NCBI RefSeq assembly: GCF_000212415.1
Contig: NC_015500.1
Location: 2,542,001 to 2,606,000, forward strand
DNA: 64,000 bases
Source of the DNA: Treponema brennaborense DSM 12168
GTDB taxonomy: Bacteria > Spirochaetota > Spirochaetia > Treponematales > Treponemataceae
Reading direction: 5' to 3'
In this document: piece after piece, positions 1-8,261 of the stretch
Position numbering within the stretch: the first letter of the stretch is position 1
How the letters are laid out: each line of letters opens with the position of its first letter
The notes under the pieces: model-generated
Seen by the model: the letters and a program-made list of their open reading frames with translations, nothing else
What the model was told of the DNA's origin: nothing
Database searches by the model: none
Position numbers and translations under genes: made by a program

Positions 1-2
1 CG

Positions 3-341
3 AAAGAAGCCGTCGGCCGTGAAGGCGGTACGCAGTTCGTCGAAAAAATCAAGCGCGACGGAACGACGGAACGAGTAACGGTTACCGCCGAACCGTACGG
101 CAGCGATTTCATGCGCATCACCGAAGGTTCCGTCGCTGAAGGCGACGTACTGAAAGCGCAGTCGGCTCCGCGCGTATCGGGCACCGGAAAAAGCGCTGCC
201 GGCAATACCCGGCAATCGACGGATAAAACGGAAAACGCTCAGCAATCCGGTTTCTCGCTGCCGGGCAGCGGCGGCGCGGGTGTTCCCGGCATGAGCGGAG
301 GGCCGGGCGGATCAGGCGGCGGTATGCCGCCGATGCGGTAA
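3..341 (+). CDS. Efflux periplasmic adaptor (MacA/RND membrane-fusion type), C-terminal fragment
   Basis: Only the last 112 codons are present; the frame is open to the window edge, so the gene begins upstream. The readable part looks like the end of an adaptor beta-barrel or membrane-proximal domain (VTVTAEPYGSDFMRITEGSVAEGD, written here in pieces: YGSDFMRITEG then SVAEGDVL). It ends in a long Gly/Pro/Met/Ser-rich tail. Adaptors of this kind bridge an inner-membrane transporter to an outer-membrane channel. The call leans strongly on context: an ABC ATPase and a MacB-type permease follow 23 bases downstream on the same strand, which is the usual macA-macB order. The family is inferred, since the lipoyl and hairpin domains lie outside the window. 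Confidence 0.6.
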   Translation, partial: KEAVGREGGTQFVEKIKRDGTTERVTVTAEPYGSDFMRITEGSVAEGDVLKAQSAPRVSGTGKSAAGNTRQSTDKTENAQQSGFSLPGSGGAGVPGMSGGPGGSGGGMPPMR

Positions 342-364
342 CGTATTTTTCATCGGAGGCGCAT

Positions 365-1078
365 ATGGAAACGAACAGCGGGCGGATCTGCATCAGCATG
401 GATCACGTCAAAAAGGAATACCTCATGAAAGAAGCTTCCGTAACGGCGCTCAACGACGTGTCGTTCAGCGTCCGTCAGGGCGAATACGTTACGATCATGG
501 GGCCGTCCGGCTCGGGCAAATCCACGCTGATGAACATGATAGGCTGCCTCGACCGGCCGACTTCGGGAACGGTCGAAATCGACGGGCACGCAACCGCCGG
601 CATGAGTGAAAAAGAATTGGCGCTCGTGCGGAACCGGACGATAGGCTTCGTGTTCCAGCAATATTTTCTGCTGCCGTCGCTGACCGTGCTTGAAAACGTC
701 ATGCTGCCGCTGCGGTATCGGAAAATCGACCGCGCGGAAAGCCGCGAACGGGCGACGGAAGCGCTCGTCCGGGTCGGCCTTGCGGATCGGCTCAAGCACA
801 TGCCGAACGAACTTTCCGGCGGACAAAAACAGCGCGCGGCTATCGCCCGTGCAACGGTCATGGAACCACGGATTATCCTCGCCGACGAACCGACCGGCGC
901 GCTCGATTCCGAAACCGGAAAACTGGTGCTGGAAATGTTCGATCGGATCAGACAGTCCGGCACGACGGTGATCATCGTAACGCACGATCCGTATATAGGT
1001 TCGCTGGCTCCCCGCAGGATTTCCCTCTTCGACGGTGCCCTGCGCAGCGACACCGCGCAGGAGGACGCCGATGTTTGA
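365..1078 (+). CDS. ABC transporter ATP-binding protein, MacB/LolD type
   Basis: This 237-residue ATPase powers export or lipoprotein release by the permease encoded next to it. The Walker A motif GPSGSGKST is near residue 45, the signature LSGGQKQRAAIARA near 145, Walker B IILADEPTGALD near 170, and the switch His in IIVTHD near 205. Length and motif spacing match the stand-alone MacB/LolD/FtsE group. The start is ATG at 365, with a GGAGG ribosome site about 6 bases upstream. The stop overlaps the start of the permease gene by 8 bases, so the two are translationally coupled. The substrate cannot be told from sequence. Confidence 0.93.
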   Translation: METNSGRICISMDHVKKEYLMKEASVTALNDVSFSVRQGEYVTIMGPSGSGKSTLMNMIGCLDRPTSGTVEIDGHATAGMSEKELALVRNRTIGFVFQQYFLLPSLTVLENVMLPLRYRKIDRAESRERATEALVRVGLADRLKHMPNELSGGQKQRAAIARATVMEPRIILADEPTGALDSETGKLVLEMFDRIRQSGTTVIIVTHDPYIGSLAPRRISLFDGALRSDTAQEDADV

Positions 1079-2261
1079 CGATTTTCTGTTCGCCCTGCGG
1101 AATTTCAAACGGAATCGAATCCGCAGCATATTGTCGCTGCTGGGCGTTATCATCGGCGTCGCGTCGGTCATCGTCATCACGTCGCTCGGGCGCAGTGCTT
1201 CCAAAAGTATCAAAGATTCGTACAGTTCGGCGGGGCTCGATCTGGTAAAAATTTCAGCGGGATTCATGCGGCGCGGTCGCGACACGTCCGTTACGTTCAA
1301 CGAAGCGTTCAGAACGGAATTATTCGACGCCGTTGAACACATAACGAAAATTGCGTACTGCAACAGCATGTCCGTCACTCTCACCAAAGACGATACGAGC
1401 GTCAACGGTTCGGCAACGGCGATCGAGTACGGCTATCTGCCGATGTGCGGACTGACGCTGAGCGAAGGTGCGGATTTTACCGTTTCCGACGGCGTAACCG
1501 GCCAGCAGCGCGTCATTCTCGGCCCCGACGTAGCCGAAGCGCTGTTTCCCTCCGGCAGCGCGGTCGGGCAAAAAGTGATAGGCGTACACGATTCGGTTTC
1601 GTTTCAGTTTGAAGTCGCCGGCGTGCTGACGGAGTCCGCGTCCGGCATTGAATCGACGGCGAACGCAATCTACGTGCCGCGCGGTTTCTACGCAAAAAAA
1701 ATACAGCCGTCGCCGAACGCGTCGAGCATCGTCGTGCAATGCACGGCGGCAGCGGCAGCGTCCGCCGTCGCTGAAAATATAGAAAGTTTTATCGCGGAAA
1801 AAGCGGGGAATTCGTACGCGGCGTCGGTTACGTCCATGCAGGCGATGCTTGAACAGTACGAACAGGTTACCGGTACGGTCAGTCTGCTGCTTTCCGGAAT
1901 CGCGGCAATTTCGCTGCTCGTCGGCGGCATCGGAATCATGAACATCATGATCGTTACCGTTACGGAGCGGCGGCGCGAAATAGGAATCCGTAAAGCGCTC
2001 GGCGCGAGTCCCGCGGTGATACGTACGCAGTTTCTGATAGAATCGGCGCTTATCACGGGTATCGGCGGCTGCGTCGGAATCGCCGCCGGAATCGGTATCA
2101 GCGCCGCCGCCGCGGCCGTCATGAAGTGGTCGTTCGCGGTCGACGGAAACGCGTGCGCCGCCGCGTTCGTGTTTTCCGCCGCAATCGGCATATTCTTCGG
2201 CTTCAGCCCCGCCTCCCGAGCCGCAAAGCTCGATCCGGTGGAAGCGCTTTCGTCGGAATGA
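1071..2261 (+). CDS. ABC transporter permease, MacB/FtsX type
   Basis: A 396-residue inner-membrane protein. A first membrane segment (around LSLLGVIIGVASVIVITSLG, residues 18-37) is followed by a periplasmic MacB-type core domain of about 200 residues and then three C-terminal membrane segments. The motif GGIGIMNIMIVTVTERRREI and the following RKALGAS are diagnostic of the FtsX/MacB permease domain. The start at 1071 is preferred over an upstream in-frame codon because it has GGAGG just before it and overlaps the ATPase stop. With the adaptor fragment upstream it forms a tripartite-efflux-like operon. The exported compound is unknown. Confidence 0.9.
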   Translation: MFDDFLFALRNFKRNRIRSILSLLGVIIGVASVIVITSLGRSASKSIKDSYSSAGLDLVKISAGFMRRGRDTSVTFNEAFRTELFDAVEHITKIAYCNSMSVTLTKDDTSVNGSATAIEYGYLPMCGLTLSEGADFTVSDGVTGQQRVILGPDVAEALFPSGSAVGQKVIGVHDSVSFQFEVAGVLTESASGIESTANAIYVPRGFYAKKIQPSPNASSIVVQCTAAAAASAVAENIESFIAEKAGNSYAASVTSMQAMLEQYEQVTGTVSLLLSGIAAISLLVGGIGIMNIMIVTVTERRREIGIRKALGASPAVIRTQFLIESALITGIGGCVGIAAGIGISAAAAAVMKWSFAVDGNACAAAFVFSAAIGIFFGFSPASRAAKLDPVEALSSE

Positions 2262-2288
2262 CGGGGCGCGCCGGCTTTTCTGGGCTTT

Positions 2289-2323
2289 CCTGAACGGAGA
2301 AAGCGCAAGGCTTACCGTTCAGG
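2289..2323. terminator. Stem-loop between convergent genes
   Basis: A perfect 9-bp stem (CCTGAACGG paired with CCGTTCAGG) encloses a 17-base loop. It lies in the 88-base gap between the permease stop and the convergent fabV stop. No clear T-run follows on either strand, so terminator function is inferred from position. Confidence 0.4.
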
Positions 2324-2349
2324 GAGCACGTTCAGGTTCAATAAATCGA

Positions 2350-3561
2350 TTAAACAACGTCCATCCGCTCGACGTCCGCGTCGTAATCAACGCCGGCAAC
2401 GTCGAATCCGTTCGTCGCCAAAAAGTCGTGGCGGTAGCCGTCCATATCGCCCAAAGAGGCGAGCGTATCCTGCGTTACCTGCGCGAGCCGTTTGTCGACT
2501 TCGGCCTGAACGGCGGGGTCGAGTTCCCAGTCGTCCATGCGGATAAGATGTTCCGCATCAACCGGCACGCTGCCGTCGGTGTACAGCCGCTCGGCGAACA
2601 GGCGTTCCATCTGTTCGATGCAGCCTTCGTGCGTTCCCTTTTCTTTCATTACCTTGAACAATACCGAAAGATACAGCGGAATGATCGGGATGACCGCACT
2701 CGAACGGGTAACGAGTCCTTTGTTTACGGAAACGAACGCTTCGCCGCCCAATTTTTGGGACAGCTTCGAGTCCAGCGCGCGGGCCGTTTTTTCAAGATGC
2801 TTTTTCGCACCGCCGATCGTACCGTCGCGGTAGATCGCGTGAGACAGCGCGGGGCCGATGTACGAATACGCAACCGTCTTGCAGCCTTTCGCCAGCACGC
2901 CGGCTTCGGCAAGCTGATCGATCCAGCGTTCCCAGTCTTCGCCGCCCATGACTTTTACCGTCTGCGCCGCTTCGTCGTCGTTCGCCGGTTCTGCGCTCAT
3001 GACGCTCAGTTCGCCGCTCATCATGTCCACCGTTTGGCCGGAAAATGGTTTTCCGAACGGTTTCAGCACTGATTTGTACAAAACGCCGGTTTCGGGGTCG
3101 GTGCGGACGGGGCTCGCCAAGCTGTACACGACGAGGTCGAACGCGACGCCCATTTTACGGGCTTCGGCAACGACGGCTTTGCGGCAGTCGTCGCTGAACG
3201 CGTCCATATTCAGCGTAACGCTCGGAATTCCGGCTTTTTTTGAAGCGCGGTCGAACGCCAGATTATTGTACCAGCCGGGCGTTCCGCCCTTTTTTTCGCT
3301 TCCTTCTTTTTCAAACGAAACGCCGATCGTGGCCGCGCCGTATTCAAACGCGGCGGTAATGCGGCTGGCAAGACCGTAACCGGTCGAGCAGCCCAGCACG
3401 AGTACGGCTTTGGGCGCTTTGCCGCCTTCGGCTGCGGTTTTGGTGCCGCGGTTTGCTTTGCGGGACTGAACGTACGCAATTTGGCGTTCGGTCTCCTTGG
3501 CGCATCCGACGGGATGTGCGTTGATGCAGATATTACTGCGAATCATCGGTTTGATAATCAT
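2350..3561 (-). CDS. fabV: trans-2-enoyl-CoA/ACP reductase (NADH), FabV type
   Basis: A 403-residue enoyl reductase that carries out the last reduction of each fatty-acid elongation cycle, or converts crotonyl-CoA to butyryl-CoA, with NADH. The N-terminus (MIIKP...NICINAHPVGC) is typical of FabV. The nucleotide-binding turn GCSTGYGLASRI is near residue 57, and the active-site pair is seen as Y-x8-K (YRDGTIGGAK) near residue 245. FabV is the large, single-chain ENR that T. denticola uses, unlike FabI/FabK. A GAGGAG ribosome site precedes the ATG. It follows fabF by 40 bases on the same strand and is probably co-transcribed with it. Confidence 0.96.
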   Translation of the reverse strand: MIIKPMIRSNICINAHPVGCAKETERQIAYVQSRKANRGTKTAAEGGKAPKAVLVLGCSTGYGLASRITAAFEYGAATIGVSFEKEGSEKKGGTPGWYNNLAFDRASKKAGIPSVTLNMDAFSDDCRKAVVAEARKMGVAFDLVVYSLASPVRTDPETGVLYKSVLKPFGKPFSGQTVDMMSGELSVMSAEPANDDEAAQTVKVMGGEDWERWIDQLAEAGVLAKGCKTVAYSYIGPALSHAIYRDGTIGGAKKHLEKTARALDSKLSQKLGGEAFVSVNKGLVTRSSAVIPIIPLYLSVLFKVMKEKGTHEGCIEQMERLFAERLYTDGSVPVDAEHLIRMDDWELDPAVQAEVDKRLAQVTQDTLASLGDMDGYRHDFLATNGFDVAGVDYDADVERMDVV

Positions 3562-3600
3562 ACGATCTCCTCTAAAAGTAAAAACCGGCAGTTTGCGTTT

Positions 3601-4860
3601 TTACTTATCCTTGTATTTTTTCATGATCAGACAGCCGTTGTGACCGCCGAAACCGAGCGACGCGGAGGCGATGCAATTGATTTCACCTTCCACACCGGTG
3701 TTCGGCACGTAATCGAGGTCGCAGCCGTGTTCAAGATCGGGATTTTCCAGATTGATAGTCGGCGGGTAGAAACCGTCGTTTATCGCTTTAATGCCGATAA
3801 TGGCTTCTATCGCACCGGCAGCGCCGACGCAGTGGCCGGTCATGCTTTTTGTTGAAGAAACCTTCATTTTGTATGCGTGATCGCCGAACGCAAGTTTTAC
3901 CATTTGAGTTTCGGCGGGATCGTTTATCGGCGTCGACGTACCGTGCGCATTGTAATAGTCGACGTCTTCGGGTTTGATGCCGGCGTCGGCAATCGCGCGT
4001 TTAATTGCGAGTGCACCGCCGGTTCCGTCGGGGCGGGGACTGGTAATGTGATACGCGTCGCTCGACGCACCGTATCCGGCGAATTCGGCGTAGATTTTTG
4101 CACCGCGTTTTTTGGCGTGTTCCAGTTCTTCAAGAATCAGAATACCGGCGCCCTCGCCCATCGTAAATCCTTCACGCTTTACATCGAACGGGCGGCTCGC
4201 CTTTTTAGGATCGTCGTTGAAGGATGTGGCGAGCGTCTGGAGTACGGTAAAACAGCCGATTCCGAATCCGGTGATGGCCGCTTCCGTTCCGCCGGCGACG
4301 CACACGTCGATACGTCCCGAACGCACCAAATCGAGCGCCGCGCCGAGCGCGTCCGTGCCGGACGAACACGCCGTTGCCAAAGTCCAAGACGGTCCGTCTA
4401 TGCCGAACAGCATGCTCACGTTCGCCGCGCCTTCGTTCGTAATGAACATCGGAACCGACAACGGCGGAATGCGCGTGTTTCCCGCTTCAAAGTATTTTTT
4501 ATAACCGGCTTCCAGCGTTTCAAAGCCGCCGATACCGTTTCCGAGCATAATTCCGGATTTTTCGGCGGAAATGGTTTCTTTGGTATAACCGGCGTCGGCA
4601 ATGGCCTGCGCGGCGACGGCGGCAGCAAACTGGGTAAAACGGCACATTTTGCGCGCTTCTTTACGGTCGATGCCGTAATCGCCGGCGTTGAAGTTCTTCA
4701 CTTCAGCGGCGATTTTCACCGTGTAATCGGTCGTATCGAACAGCGTGATGCGGTCTATGCCGCACTCGCCCGCGCGAATCGATTTCCACGTGTCGGCGAC
4801 CGTATTTCCGATCGGGGTAACCGCCCCCATTCCCGTTATAACGATTCTTCTTTCAGACAT
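3601..4860 (-). CDS. fabF: beta-ketoacyl-ACP synthase II
   Basis: A 419-residue condensing enzyme that extends acyl-ACP with malonyl-ACP in type II fatty acid synthesis. The thiolase-fold triad is visible: nucleophile Cys in ATACSSGTDALG (about residue 170), His in NAHGTSTPINDP (about 310) and His in MTGHCVGAAGA (about 345). The conserved N-terminus RRIVITGMGAVTPIG begins right after the chosen ATG at 4860, which has AGGAG 5 bases upstream; a longer reading frame reaching 4926 lacks these signals. It lies upstream of fabV. The 5' region holds a terminator-like hairpin and further stem-loops, which may set expression. Confidence 0.96.
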   Translation of the reverse strand: MSERRIVITGMGAVTPIGNTVADTWKSIRAGECGIDRITLFDTTDYTVKIAAEVKNFNAGDYGIDRKEARKMCRFTQFAAAVAAQAIADAGYTKETISAEKSGIMLGNGIGGFETLEAGYKKYFEAGNTRIPPLSVPMFITNEGAANVSMLFGIDGPSWTLATACSSGTDALGAALDLVRSGRIDVCVAGGTEAAITGFGIGCFTVLQTLATSFNDDPKKASRPFDVKREGFTMGEGAGILILEELEHAKKRGAKIYAEFAGYGASSDAYHITSPRPDGTGGALAIKRAIADAGIKPEDVDYYNAHGTSTPINDPAETQMVKLAFGDHAYKMKVSSTKSMTGHCVGAAGAIEAIIGIKAINDGFYPPTINLENPDLEHGCDLDYVPNTGVEGEINCIASASLGFGGHNGCLIMKKYKDK

Positions 4861-4872
4861 ACATACTCCTAT

Positions 4873-4909
4873 AAAAAGTCGCTGAGGAAACGTCAGTTTC
4901 CGAAGCGGC
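4873..4909 (-). terminator. Terminator-like hairpin just upstream of the fabF ribosome site
   Basis: On the minus strand a 14-base arm (GCCGCTTCGGAAAC), a TGAC loop and a mostly complementary arm (GTTTCCTCAGCGAC) run straight into TTTTT. A few bases later comes the fabF AGGAG. A rho-independent terminator ending immediately before a gene start suggests attenuation of fabF or insulation from the acyl-CoA synthetase transcript upstream. Further hairpins lie between here and 5012 (for example CGAGTTTTC/GAAAACTCG). Confidence 0.5.
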
Positions 4910-4912
4910 TTT

Positions 4913-5014
4913 TTAAGCACGTTCAAAGCAAAGCGCGAACGTGCAGTTAATATACGAGTTTTCCCGGAAAACTCGAGTTGAAAGGTGCGGCGCCATTTTA
5001 GCCGCGCCTTTCAT
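4913..5014 (-). CDS. Possible 33-residue leader peptide upstream of fabF
   Basis: A short frame starts at ATG 5014, behind the sequence GGGAGTATGT, which nearly repeats the fabF initiation region GGAGTATGT. It would encode about 33 residues (MKGAAKMAPHLSTR...) and ends just before the terminator-like hairpin. The protein resembles nothing known. The frame may only be a by-product of a duplicated ribosome site and stem-loops. It could act as a leader coupled to the hairpin. Confidence 0.2.
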   Translation of the reverse strand: MKGAAKMAPHLSTRVFRENSYINCTFALCFERA

Positions 5015-5065
5015 ACATACTCCCGTAAAAAATCCGAGGCGTACACGAATTGCAAAGCCGCCGGC

Positions 5066-6757
5066 TTATCTGCCGTTTTCATCGGCCGCAGTCCGATCTT
5101 GCGCGTCTTTTTCGCGTATTTCCACGCGGCGGATTTTGCCGCTGATCGTTTTGGGCAATTCCTTGACGAACTCGATCAGCCGCGGATATTTATACGCGGC
5201 GGTCACGTGCTTTACGAAATCCTGAATCTCCTGCGCCAATTTTTGGGTCGGAGAAAACCCGGGCGCGGGAACGATCGTCGCTTTGACGACCTGACTGCGC
5301 TTTTTGTCAGCAACGCCGGTAACGGCACATTCGAGGACCGCCGGATGCTGAAGCAGCGTGCTTTCAACCTCGAACGGACTGATGCGATATCCGGCGCTTT
5401 TTATCATGTCGTCCATTCGGCCGACAAACCAGTAATATCCGTCTTCGTCGCGATACGCCGTGTCTCCGGTGTGATACAGATTTCCATAGAAAGCGGCGTC
5501 GGTCAATTCCTGATCGCGGTAATAGCCGGCGAACATGCCGAACGGACGGCCGTTTTCAAGTCTGATAACGATTTCACCCGTTTCGCCGGCCGCACAGGAT
5601 TTTCCTTCGGCGTCGACGATATCGATCTCGTAACCGGGCGCCGGTTTTCCCATGGAACCGGGCTTCGGCTCCATCCAGGCAAAATTGCCGATCGTGAGCG
5701 TCAGTTCCGTCTGGCCGTAACCTTCTTTCATCTTGAGGCCGGTCTGTTCGCAGAACCGATTGTATACTTCCGCATTGAGCGCTTCGCCCGCCGTCGTGCA
5801 ATACGTCAGGCTTGAAAGGTCGTATTTTGAAAGATCGTGCTTGATAAGATACCGATAGACGGTCGGCGGCGCGCAAAACGTCGTCACCTTGTACCGCGCC
5901 ATTTTTTCAAGCAGCTTTCCGGGAACGAACGACAGCATGTCGTACGCAAAAACGGCGCTGCCGGCAAGCCACTGACCGTAGATTTTACCCCACACCGCTT
6001 TTGCCCAGCCGGTTTCGGCAACCGTCAGGTGCAGTCCGCCGTCGACCACGTTCTGCCAATATTTGGCCGTAACGATGTGGCCCAGCGGATACGTAAAATC
6101 GTGCTGCACCATTTTAGGATAGCCGGACGTGCCCGACGTAAAATACAGCAGCATGATGTCTTCGTTACCGGCGGCAAGTTCACCGGTCGGTCGAACGAAC
6201 GTTTCAGACAACGAGTCGTACGCTTCGTGAAAACACAGCCAGCCGGAGCGGGCGGGCCCCACGGTAACGAGCGTTTTGACCGTCGGAGAATCGGGCAGCG
6301 CCTGTTCAACCTGATCCTGCAGTTCGGGCTCTTCAAGCGACACGATCATTTTGACACCCGCCGCGTTGTTGCGGTATTCGATGTCTTTTTTGAGCAGCAT
6401 GTGCGTCGCGGGAACCGCAATCGCACCGATTTTATGCAGTGCGAGAATGAAAAACCAGAACTCGTACCGGCGGCGCAAAATCAGCATAACCGCGTCGCCT
6501 TTTCGTATTCCGTTCATCGTCAGGAAATTCGCGGTTTTGTCGGAAGCTTTTTTCAAATCGCCGAACGTAAAAAATTTTTCGTTACCGTCGTCGTCGCACC
6601 ACACGAGCGCACGGCGATCCGGTTCGGCACGGGCATATTCGTCCACGACGTCGTACGCAAAATTGAAGTTATCGGGAATACGGATGGAAAAGTTTTCTTT
6701 TAAATCTTCGTAGGAACTGTATGCGCTTTTTCCGGCGACGAACCTATCCAATATCAT
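5066..6757 (-). CDS. Acyl-CoA synthetase, AMP-forming (medium-chain/acetyl-CoA synthetase-like)
   Basis: A 563-residue adenylate-forming ligase that would activate a fatty or other carboxylic acid to its CoA thioester through an acyl-AMP. The P-loop-like motif [13 protein letters not shown] is near residue 215, the A5 motif EGYGQTELT near 345, the hinge and A8 region ([20 protein letters not shown]) near 435, and the catalytic C-terminal Lys in [10 protein letters not shown] near 545. Domain layout fits the MACS/acetyl-CoA synthetase group. The ATG has AGAGG upstream. It lies about 205 bases upstream of fabF on the same strand, so both serve acyl metabolism. The acid used is not predictable. 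Confidence 0.88.
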   Translation of the reverse strand: MILDRFVAGKSAYSSYEDLKENFSIRIPDNFNFAYDVVDEYARAEPDRRALVWCDDDGNEKFFTFGDLKKASDKTANFLTMNGIRKGDAVMLILRRRYEFWFFILALHKIGAIAVPATHMLLKKDIEYRNNAAGVKMIVSLEEPELQDQVEQALPDSPTVKTLVTVGPARSGWLCFHEAYDSLSETFVRPTGELAAGNEDIMLLYFTSGTSGYPKMVQHDFTYPLGHIVTAKYWQNVVDGGLHLTVAETGWAKAVWGKIYGQWLAGSAVFAYDMLSFVPGKLLEKMARYKVTTFCAPPTVYRYLIKHDLSKYDLSSLTYCTTAGEALNAEVYNRFCEQTGLKMKEGYGQTELTLTIGNFAWMEPKPGSMGKPAPGYEIDIVDAEGKSCAAGETGEIVIRLENGRPFGMFAGYYRDQELTDAAFYGNLYHTGDTAYRDEDGYYWFVGRMDDMIKSAGYRISPFEVESTLLQHPAVLECAVTGVADKKRSQVVKATIVPAPGFSPTQKLAQEIQDFVKHVTAAYKYPRLIEFVKELPKTISGKIRRVEIREKDAQDRTAADENGR

Positions 6758-7048
6758 GTTTTAACCTCTGTACTCATTTTGTTTAAGCTGCATAAAAAAG
6801 ACAGCTGTTTAGTTCGACACCGTTCCGGCAAAAATGTTGCAGTCCTGAACAAAATAACGCCTTTTCATAGTAATCTATTATGACATTTTTTGTCAATACG
6901 TCAAAAAAAACAAACGGCTGTTTACTCACGTGGCACGTCGTATCGTCGCATCAATCATGCACGCCCTGCATGTGCAACAAATAACGCTTGCTTCCCGACC
7001 GGAGATTGCGTATATTTAAAACGAGTACACAGCCGGGAGGTATACAAG

Positions 7049-7360
7049 ATGGCACAAATACTTACACAAGCAAATTTTCAAAAAGAAGTTTTTGAATCGG
7101 ATAAACCCGTTTTGGTAGATTTCTTTGCAACATGGTGCGGACCGTGCAAAATGATGGCGCCCATCGTCGACGAACTGGCAAAAGAACTGGACGGGGAAGC
7201 GAAGGTTTTCAAAGTCGACATAGATCAGGAAGAAGCGCTTGCCACAAAATTCGGCATTATGTCCATTCCGACGTTTATGGTCGTAAAAAACGGAAAAATT
7301 ACGGCGCAGGAACCCGGCGGACGCAGCAAAGAAGATTTGAAGGCGATGCTCGCCTTGTGA
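7049..7360 (+). CDS. trxA: Thioredoxin
   Basis: A 104-residue cytosolic disulfide reductase. The WCGPC redox motif near residue 30, the cis-Pro motif SIPTFMV near 74 and the overall length are those of thioredoxin 1. The ATG at 7049 is preceded by GGGAGG; a longer frame upstream to 6890 carries no thioredoxin homology. It stands alone and is followed by a strong terminator, so it is probably monocistronic. The electron donor (thioredoxin reductase) is not in the window. Confidence 0.97.
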   Translation: MAQILTQANFQKEVFESDKPVLVDFFATWCGPCKMMAPIVDELAKELDGEAKVFKVDIDQEEALATKFGIMSIPTFMVVKNGKITAQEPGGRSKEDLKAMLAL

Positions 7361-7367
7361 TTCTCGG

Positions 7368-7409
7368 CCCTGTCGGACGGCTCTCCCCGGCAGGGTCTTT
7401 TTTTTATTA
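7368..7409 (+). terminator. Rho-independent terminator after trxA
   Basis: The arm CCCTGTCGG and the arm CCGGCAGGG (one G-T wobble) enclose a 10-base loop, followed at once by a run of ten or so T. It starts 7 bases after the trxA stop. Confidence 0.85.
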
Positions 7410-7569
7410 AAAAAACGCCGAACCGTTTAAGCAGTCCCGCGGCTCAATACGCAAAACGATCCGCATCCGGACGGATTCCAATCAGAATTCTCCTAAAATA
7501 GAACAGTTTTTTTCAGCCTATCACTTTTATACTATATACAATCTTTGTATGAATTATTTTGGAGGCATT

Positions 7570-8094
7570 ATGAAAAAACAATTATTACACGCCGCCGCGG
7601 TTCTTTTCGCGGCCGTATTGCTGTGTTCGGCAGGTACGGCTGAAGGATATATTAACGCGAACGATCTTGAAGCCGGCACGCTTACGGAAACGGAACGATA
7701 TGAAGACGGATTCGTCGTGAGCGCGCGAGCGGACAAAACGGTCGTCGTGGACACGGCGGCGGACGGACGCACCGCGCCCGACGGTGAAGTTTTTACCCAG
7801 CGCATCAAACTGGGTGGCACCGGTACGGCCGAATACCGCTCTATCCTGTTTCCGGTGCAAGCGGGTGAAACCGTTACGATATATTTGAACAGTTCAAGCG
7901 CCGCCGACGCCCGTATGCTCGTATTTGCGAACGCCGCCGGAGACGTCGTTGCGACGATTACCGCACCGGCGGACGTAAAAGGCGAACTGAAATCGGGAAT
8001 GGAAAGCGTCGCCGTCCCCGCCGCCGGAGACTATATGGTGTATTCAAAATCGGGCGGAATCAATATTTATCAGATTACCGTTACCGCAAAATAG
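7570..8094 (+). CDS. Secreted beta-sandwich protein of unknown function, next to pectate lyase
   Basis: A 174-residue protein with a clear signal peptide (MKKQLLHAAAVLFAAVLLCSAGTAEG). The mature part is rich in beta strands, with alternating hydrophobic residues and motifs such as LFPVQAGETVTIYLNSSS and VPAAGDYMVYSKSGGINIYQI. This resembles PPC-like or carbohydrate-binding modules attached to polysaccharide lyases. No catalytic motif is visible. The ATG at 7570 has GGAGG six bases upstream. It lies 167 bases before a secreted PL9-type lyase on the same strand and may act as a partner that binds substrate. That role is inference from fold impression and position. Confidence 0.65.
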   Translation: MKKQLLHAAAVLFAAVLLCSAGTAEGYINANDLEAGTLTETERYEDGFVVSARADKTVVVDTAADGRTAPDGEVFTQRIKLGGTGTAEYRSILFPVQAGETVTIYLNSSSAADARMLVFANAAGDVVATITAPADVKGELKSGMESVAVPAAGDYMVYSKSGGINIYQITVTAK

Positions 8095-8261
8095 GCGGCA
8101 GCGCCCCGCACTATGCGATGTTTTGCCGCACGGTGTTTCCGCTGCACGGTGTTTCCGCTGCACGGCGGAGTTCCGCGCGGCGATATCGCGCGGCGCATCC
8201 CGCATCCGCACGCTGCCGGTACGCAAACGACGGCAGTGCGTTTTTTTACATGGAGAACTGA

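Noticed and set aside
350-1405. 351-codon minus-strand frame opposite the MacB-like ATPase and permease
   Set aside because: Antisense shadow of two well-supported genes.
3877-4950. 357-codon plus-strand frame opposite fabF
   Set aside because: Shadow of fabF with no recognisable domain or ribosome site.
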